The notes beneath the pieces are model-generated. The model worked only from the letters and a program-made list of their open reading frames with translations, made no database searches and was not told the origin of the DNA. The translations under genes were made by a program, and so were the position numbers. From Strongylocentrotus droebachiensis (lineage: Eukaryota; Echinodermata; Echinoidea; Camarodonta; Strongylocentrotidae), in assembly GCA_035222895.1 (NCBI GenBank), contig JAVYIG010000113.1:585501-649500 (forward strand): 64,000 bases of DNA. Reading direction: 5' to 3'. Of the stretch, positions 58,534-64,000 are shown one piece after another (position 1 is the first letter of the stretch; every line of letters begins with the position of its first letter).

Positions 58534-58826
58534 CTTGACGGGTAGATTGGGTTTACACACTCCACTAACAGATGGAAACTTTAACAAAGTAACTGCAGGA
58601 AAGAAAGGTGGCAGAAACAGTAACAGCTGCAGACCATCGGAGCTCTTGGTAGGCCTCGGTAGCGGTAAACATTACCGTGACATTCCAGTCCATGTCACAT
58701 GGCAGAAACAATAACAGCTCCAGATCCATGTAGTATAAGGAGAAAAACAATGTAGAGACAGCCTCAAGCTCTCATAAAGATGGAATCTATATAGAAATAT
58801 TCCATAATTACAGTACCTTTGTTTGC
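58534..58826 (+). repeat. Second copy of the MULE 3' end (direct repeat of 56329-56525)
   Basis: GGTAGATTGGGTTTACACAC and AGCCTCAAGCTCTCATAAAG occur in both places; this copy keeps the frame FNKVTAGKKGGRNSNSCRP and has ~70 bp of extra sequence at 58620-58690. The two copies then lead into different elements (Harbinger at 56.5 kb, BEL/Pao here). Confidence 0.8.
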
Positions 58827-58828
58827 CC

Positions 58829-58990
58829 ATAGACCTACCACCCAGCTGGACGACGAGGCCTTCCAGACATTTTTGACAGAAGCAGAGGCTATCATCAATG
58901 CAAGGCCCCTGACAACGACCATTCTAAGCGACTCCGGGGGCCCCTGAACCACCAACTTCAAATCACCTTCTTACAGCCAAGGCGAAGGTG
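58829..58990 (+). mobile_element. BEL/Pao retrotransposon integrase fragment
   Basis: Reads HRPTTQLDDEAFQTFLTEAE then AIINARPLTTTILSDSGG and, after a one-base shift, PPTSNHLLTAKA. The order LxDExFxTxLxExExIxNxRPLT ... PLTPNHLL is the hallmark of the end of BEL/Pao integrases. About 50 codons only. Confidence 0.75.
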
Positions 58991-60118
58991 ATAGACCATG
59001 CACACGTTGTTGAGAAAACAATCCAGTCCTGGAAAGTGGACTTGTGGATGCTGAAGCATTTGACTTACTGGATGAGAAAACCCTTAGAAAATACTACAAG
59101 AAAAACTGCACACTGGCCTACGACTGAAATTCTGGAAAAAGTTTATGGAATATGTTAGTATTCTTTTTTTTAATTAATGTAAAATGTGACGAGCAATACA
59201 GTATGGTGTCGAATATAAATCAGGAGATTCATGCAATTACATTTTTTTTTTACTTGATTTTTATTGATGGCATTTACCATTGTCAAGATTTAAAAATAAA
59301 CCTTCATGTTCAACGCCGAAATGACTCTGAAATTACGATTAAGATACCAGTCCAGTTTGATAGGTTTCAGCAATTTTTAGCTCGGGTCAAGCCAATTACC
59401 AAGGAAAAGAAGGGCACACACACATGTATCGGACGTCATCGGGGCAGAGACTATCAACCTACTTTGATGACGAAAAATGGTGGTACCGTATAGTTAATGA
59501 CCATGGCGACCATGCACACATTGTTGAGAAAACAATCCAGTTCTGGAGAGTGGACTTGTGGATGCTGAAGCGTTTGACTATTAAACTGAATGAGAAAACC
59601 CTTAGGGAAATACTACCAGAAAAACAGCACACCGGCCTACGACTGAAATTCTGGAAAAAGTTTATGGAATATGTTTGTATTCTTTTTTTGAATTATTAAT
59701 GTAAATTGTGACAAGCAATATGGTGTAAAATATAAATCGGGAGATTCATGTAATTACAATTTTTTTACTTTATTTTTATTGATGGCATTATTAAACCATT
59801 GTCAAGATTTAATAAAAAACCTTGTTCAACGCCGAAATGACGATTAAGATACCAGTCCAGTTTGATACGTTTCAGCAATTTTTTAGCTCAGGTCGATCAA
59901 GCCCATTATCAAGGAAAAGAAGGGCACACAAACATTGTATCGGACGACATTGGGGAGCCTATCAACTAAGCACCTACTTTGATGACGAAAACTGGTGGTA
60001 CCGTATAGTTAATGAACATGGCGACCATGCAAACGTTGTTGAGAAAACAATCCAGTTCTGGCTTCATGAGCATCAGTGTCTCAGTGAGTTTGTGAAAGTG
60101 GGTAAAGAGCTGAAGTAG
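58985..60118 (+). repeat. Three diverged copies of a ~530 bp coding-like repeat
   Basis: Copies at about 58990-59155, 59285-59700 and 59820-60118 share GTTGAGAAAACAATCCAGT and, in the longer two, FDRFQQF, (F/Y)DDE(K/N)WWYRIVN and HGDHA. Frames such as VEKTIQFWRVDLWMLKRLT are interrupted differently in each. The offset between copies 2 and 3 is about 535 bp. The family was not recognised. Confidence 0.6.
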
Positions 60119-60124
60119 CATTAC

Positions 60125-60775
60125 ATGCATAGAGAGGCTTTGTTTTGGTCTTTTGTTTCGTCAAAGCATTGGGAAACAGATTTGAACTGGATAATCTTTA
60201 ATTACTATGGACCATGGTCTACTCCAGTCTACTACGTTTTTAAAGCAGTAACAGTGAAGAAAATATTTGCCATAGTAGTCAACTTCTTCAAGAAATCAAA
60301 GATCGGATGCCACCACACCGTGCTCTTAAAACTCACTTCATCAATATGTATGGCATGTTTACCAACAATACGCCAAACTACATTTTGCGGGACATATACC
60401 ATGAACTGACAAACGATGTGAGTACCAGCACCAATCTATCTGCAGCACAGTTGGACCGCCGTCTACAAACAGCATTAGATGCAGAAGACCCAGATATTCT
60501 AGTTCACCTAAGATCCTTGAATGACGATGTCTCCGACCGTTTTACTGTGTTTTGGGAGCACATGAACAAATTACATTAATGATGTTACAAGTGTCCAGGA
60601 AAGGCGTCAATCTGTCAGTCAACTGTGGGATCCATGGCAGTTGCTGTATCAACCAGAGATCTGATGGAGCAGGTGAAAACACTTTGTTCAGAAGGAACAC
60701 CAATCCCAAGTACTTCATGGATACACAATCAGTTTCATCTTAAGAACCCCAGAAGCAACGCATACCGGGTAAACA
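60125..60775 (+). pseudogene. Fragment of an uncharacterised repeat protein (ERR ... EGTPIPS ... QF family)
   Basis: The frame 60304-60579 reads MPPHRALKTHFINMYGM, DILVHLRSLNDDVSDRFTVF and WEHMNK, shifts into YINDVTSVQERRQSVSQL, then shifts again to STRDLMEQVKTLCSEGTPIP and STSWIHNQFHLKNPRSNAYR. The order LRxLN..FxxFW ... ERR ... DLxEQV ... EGTPIPS-x-W ... QFxPKNPR is one I recognise from abundant, unnamed cnidarian and echinoderm proteins. Two frameshifts mark decay. It possibly belongs with the 57963 fragment. Confidence 0.6.
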
Positions 60776-61297
60776 TTTGAGGCTTCTCAAGAATTCTTTT
60801 GCATCAGAATATTCTATCCAGGTAATTTACTTTGTGAAGTATTAATAAACTCGTCTTTTGTGCCCTCAAAAAAGTCCTGTCATGTATTAAAAGCTTCATA
60901 ATCCAGCTCAATCTGTGATAAAAAAAAAGTACTTTGTTACCTTTGATCATTACCCTTCCTAACTTTCCTCAATGCTAGGTACAATTCCTCAACTACAGGT
61001 GGGTCTTCATCCCGGTCAATGTGAACAAGAAAATGGAGGCTTCATTACTAGATTCTCCTACGTCAAATGTAAATGTAGACAGTACACCAAGGATCCAACT
61101 GCAATGTCAATGGATGCAAGTGGAAGCATCACACCCTGCTTCACCTACATCTTCAAAGTCAAAAGCAGGAAGAGGTGACACCACAAAGGGAAGATCCTGA
61201 TGAGCAACCCAATGAACCCACAGCCATCGGGAACAACTACACGCAATTGAAATACTGTGTCGCAGCGACACGGTATTAAACCAATCTGTTTCCACAG

Positions 61298-61473
61298 ATC
61301 GCAGAGTTACATTTGAAAGCTTGTGTGATCTGCTTCGACCAGGCTTTCCATATAGAAGTGACACTAATTACAGGAAACCCATCAGTGTTGAAAAAAGAGT
61401 TGCTATTACAATTTGGAGACTAGCAACGCCATGCGAGTTCCGCACTATTGGCCATCTGTTTGGAGTTAGAAAC
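61298..61473 (+). CDS. PIF/Harbinger transposase N-terminal exon
   Basis: Between acceptor TTTCCACAG and donor AAC|GTAAGA the frame reads RRVTFESLCDLLRPGF, NYRKPISVEKRVAITIWRLA and EFRTIGHLFGVRN. FxxLCxxL ... KRVAixiWxLAt ... yRtIghLFGV is the helix-turn-helix-like region preceding the DDE core in HARBI1-type transposases. It lies 4 kb downstream of the C-terminal half at 56.6 kb, in the wrong order for one gene, so it is from another copy. Confidence 0.8.
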
Positions 61474-61518
61474 GTAAGAAAGAATAGTAAGAACTGTATA
61501 TATTTTGTATTTATCATT

Positions 61519-62342
61519 ATGATGGAGACATTCTCTATCTACCGTCATGCACGGAATACATGAAATTCAGAAGTGGAATAACCAATGATATGAGAGGAGC
61601 AGGATGGAAAATGGGAAGGCTGCAGTCAGCAAGGAAGCAAGACGGACACTCATGCACTGCATTTAATTGTCATGTTGGTAAGAAAATGATGGAGACATTT
61701 TCTATCTACCATCATTCAGGGAATACATGAAATTCAGAAGTGGAATAACCAATGAGAGGAGCAGGATGGAAAATGGGAAGGCTGCAGTCAGCAAGGCAGC
61801 AAGACGGACACTCATGCACTGCATTTAATTGTCATGTTGGTAAGAAAATGATGGAGACATTTTCTATCTACCATCATTCAGGGAATACATGAAATTCAGA
61901 AGTGGAATAACCAATGATATGAGAGGAGCAGGATGGAAAATGGGAAGGCTGCAGTCAGCAAGGCATCAAGACGGACACTCATGCACTGCATTTAAATGTC
62001 ATGTTGGTAAGAAAATGATGGAGACATTTTCTATCTACCATCATTCGGGGAATACATGAAATTCAGAAGTGGAATAACCAATGATATGAGAGGAGCAGGA
62101 TGGAAAATGGGAAGGCTGCAGTCAGCAAGGCAGCAAGACGGACACTCATGCACTGCATTTAATTGTCATGTTGGTAAGAAAATGATGGAGACATTTTCCA
62201 TCTACCGTCATGCAAGGAATACATGAAATTCTGAAGCGAAATAACCAATGATATGAGAAGAGCAGGATGGAAAGTGGGAGGGCTTTCAGTCAGCAAGGCA
62301 GCATGACGGACACTCATGCGCTGCATTAGTCATGTCGGTAAG
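61519..62342 (+). repeat. Five-copy ~165 bp tandem repeat after the Harbinger exon
   Basis: CATGTTGGTAAGAAAATGAT-type junctions fall at 61671, 61833, 62000, 62167 and (diverged) 62331, giving periods of 162, 167, 167 and 164. Each unit holds an open stretch (FREYMKFRSGITNDMRGAGW-like) ending at a GTAAGAAA donor-like sequence, so an exon plus its donor may have been amplified. Confidence 0.9.
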
Positions 62343-62629
62343 AAAATTGCAACTTTTTACTCTTTAAACACAATCTATATTAAAAAGGACCTCTGTCAAC
62401 GTACGATAAACATTTACTTCAAATAAATGTGCTGTAAAGTATTTACATTTAACTTCTCTGTAGAATATAAAGAACTCTACAGAATTAAGTCGTGCGCTGA
62501 ATATATTCAATTGTGATTAGAAATAGATCTTTTACAAATGCTATTTAAATTGACAAACTACTATAGGAATGCCTGTAACAATATCTGTTCAACTACTGTA
62601 TGCAAGATGACATCATTTTTTCTTCATCA
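62343..62629. other. Non-coding
   Basis: AT-rich; nothing recognisable. Confidence 0.5.
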
Positions 62630-63160
62630 ATTACAGTGATGTGTGCAAACAGCCAGAAAAAAAGAAAGTGGGACAAGAGGCAGGTCTGTGTCTACTGTGA
62701 TTTTTTTTGTCTCAAAGCTACCAAGATATTTGGAATCTCATCATCAAAACGAGGCTCCTGTTCAAAAATTTCTCTCCCATCCAAAGAAAACCAAACCAAG
62801 AGCTCAACTGCTAAAGATTCTTCAGAATGAAGGTATAATCACAAGCATGATATTTCTGTCTTGGAGGCTCAGAGTGGATGTCTCATACCAGTAAAGAAAC
62901 CAAGTGGATATGTTGATTACAGGGATTATCTCCCACACGATGAATGCCTTGGTTGGTTTGTGTCAGGGGACTTGTGGGAAACTCACCCCAAAAATGCTTT
63001 GTTTGTATCTCAGAAAAGTGGGAGAAAGTATGTCAAGACTCTACAGTCAAGTTGTGCATAGATGTTGCCAATGTCCGAGAGTGCAACAGCAGAGTTGCGA
63101 GAGACAGTCTTAAGCCGTATGAGGTATCCCCGCCCAATTTCTATGGTGGCCAGAAATGAT
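62630..63160 (+). pseudogene. Zinc-finger N-terminal module of a recombinase-like repeat family, multiply frameshifted
   Basis: Read across frames: KKRKWDKRQVCVYC, (shift in an 8-T run) FFVSKLPRYLESHHQNE, PKKTKPRAQLLKILQNEG, (shift) YNHKHDISVLEAQSGCLIPV, DYRDYLPHDECLGWFVSGDL, (shift) then SESATAELRETVLSRMRYPR and ISMVARNDDLICK. KRxWDKRxxCxYC ... RHLExxH ... L..RNxGdyxHNxxVL ... LIPVxRP ... DxxxxPCxxCLGff...LWxH is a familiar N-terminal order in abundant fish and invertebrate proteins whose C-termini look like tyrosine recombinases. At least three frameshifts make this copy dead. Confidence 0.7.
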
Positions 63161-63235
63161 GACTTAATATGCAAGATACATAGAAAAAGGGATTTTTCAA
63201 ACATTCACAGAATACTAAGTGATACTCACAACATT

Positions 63236-63314
63236 TCCGCTCACCAGCTGTGATGCTGAGCATAGCTTCAGTGCTCTAAAAAGACTGAAGAGCTGGTGCA
63301 TTAGATATAAGGCC
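63236..63314 (+). mobile_element. hAT transposase dimerisation-domain scrap
   Basis: PLTSCDAEHSFSALKRLKSW is the conserved start of the hAT C-terminal dimerisation domain (S/T-x-C/S-x-x-E-R-S-F-S-x-L-K-x-x-K). It covers ~25 codons, ends at a TAG, and lies wedged between pieces of the zinc-finger family. Confidence 0.75.
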
Positions 63315-63318
63315 TAGC

Positions 63319-63633
63319 ATGTTATCACAAAATGTTTGGCAACTGTTGTTGGAAAATTTAAAGGACATTGCCAAAAGAGTTGCAGAGAGTCATCAGATCA
63401 TCCAGTACCATAGGTGGTTTACAGATGGGGTTGGACAGAAATATGTTACAATCAGGAATGCTACTACACAGATGATTAGAGAAAATGAGGGATGTGCCAC
63501 ACTACTTGAAAAACTCACAACCTTGTGTGAAGTTGACAAAATAATGGTGACCAAGAGTATCTGCCTCCACGGCAATGAGTATCGAGTGTTAACGCAAGTG
63601 TTCAAGATTGCATGCCATCTTTTGGAAAGTTGA
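63319..63633 (+). CDS. Open segment of unknown family
   Basis: 105 codons: NLKDIAKRVAESHQIIQYHR, GVGQKYVTIRNATTQMIREN and TLCEVDKIMVTKSICLHGNE-YRV. The last motif (VTKSICLHGxEYRV) resembles the VTYLGTTYR end of the exon at 24.4 kb, hinting at the same superfamily. There is no clear start; it follows directly on the hAT scrap. Confidence 0.45.
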   Translation: MLSQNVWQLLLENLKDIAKRVAESHQIIQYHRWFTDGVGQKYVTIRNATTQMIRENEGCATLLEKLTTLCEVDKIMVTKSICLHGNEYRVLTQVFKIACHLLES

Positions 63634-63759
63634 TTGATGTGTTCTGCATTTGGAAGTAATATTTACTTGTTTGGCACAATGTGGGAAACTGTTGATTTGA
63701 TGATCCCTTCTATGCATACGATCGTAAGAGACAAGGGGAAGTGTCAAAATGGATACTCA

Positions 63760-64000
63760 GCGACTGGAAAAATATTTTCTTCACTTGGAAAACATCTTGC
63801 TGCCACATTGAAGAGACTTGAAATACAAGGAAACAAAGGGAGAACTGTTCCCATCCTCATTACTGAAGACATCAGGAACTGCATGGATGTTATTTTGAAG
63901 TCAACGCATTACTTCATACCAGATTCGAACGCTTATCTGTTTGCAAGTGGTACAAAAGGCTCTCACTTGCGAGGATCTGATTCTTTTTCGCCAACATGCA
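63760..64000 (+). CDS. Recombinase-like domain, partial at the right edge
   Basis: Open to the window end: LGKHLAATLKRLEIQGNKGR, TVPILITEDIRNCMDVIL, NAYLFASGTKGSHLRGSD. The GKxGRxVPIL(L/I)T.D....i ..l...R ... NPYLFARp ... LRGSDc pattern is the part just before the R-x-x-H...GH...Y motifs of the recombinase-like family whose N-terminal module is at 62.6 kb. Those catalytic motifs would lie past 64000, so the enzyme class is an inference. Confidence 0.5.

Noticed and set aside
60972..61178. 68-codon open frame with GLHPGQCEQENGGFITRFS
   Set aside because: Looks protein-like in composition and lies among real fragments, but I could not match it to a family or find clean splice borders, so it is not listed as a gene.

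Overview
This is a eukaryotic window, most likely from a marine invertebrate deuterostome (an echinoderm such as a sea urchin or sea star, or a hemichordate). The reasons are intron-split genes with GT/AG borders, AT-rich non-coding DNA, abundant microsatellites and poly-G runs, many small inverted-repeat elements, a LINE 3' end with an (ATT)n tail, and gene-like repeat families (Harbinger, MULE, EnSpm/CACTA-like, SWIM-finger proteins) of the kind that crowd such genomes. The taxon is inferred from style; no species-specific marker was found.

Layout. 0-3 kb: one exon of a rhodopsin-like GPCR on the minus strand, broken at a strong splice donor before TM7. 3-14 kb: no genes, but two copies of a ~400 bp MITE in opposite orientation, long foldback elements, and a hAT-type element with a perfect 8 bp target duplication. 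14.3-23.4 kb: a candidate 9.1 kb EnSpm/CACTA-like element (17 bp terminal inverted repeats including a TA duplication, subterminal tandem repeats at both ends). It carries a truncated, frameshifted SWIM-finger gene, a perfect 33 bp-arm hairpin, and nested elements. 24-26.3 kb: two exons of an uncharacterised repeat-type gene family, separated by a mariner-like end and a MULE fragment. 30.3-39.9 kb: the best host-gene candidate, a four-exon plus-strand gene with the C-terminal half of a SET domain and a conserved C-terminal W/HL/W module. Its 8 kb last intron holds a 79 bp minisatellite. 40-48.5 kb: duplicated non-coding blocks, tandem arrays (107 bp, GAT, a second 79 bp array) and a LINE 3' end.

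48.5-64 kb is a dense transposon graveyard: more exons of the 24-26 kb family (one broken by a 19 bp tandem expansion), a 2.66 kb element with 13 bp inverted repeats holding real-looking exons, a MULE transposase C-terminal region amplified in 763 bp units and followed by its SWIM finger, two Harbinger transposase pieces, a BEL/Pao integrase scrap, a hAT dimerisation scrap, a five-copy ~165 bp array, and a zinc-finger/recombinase-like family running off the right edge.

Nothing here is an operon or prokaryotic system. The themes worth following are the gene-carrying inverted-repeat elements, the shared plan of the foldback elements (long arms with a TGACGTCA-like core), and the repeated capture and amplification of SWIM/MULE gene pieces. 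All functional calls come from reading motifs by eye, without database searches.
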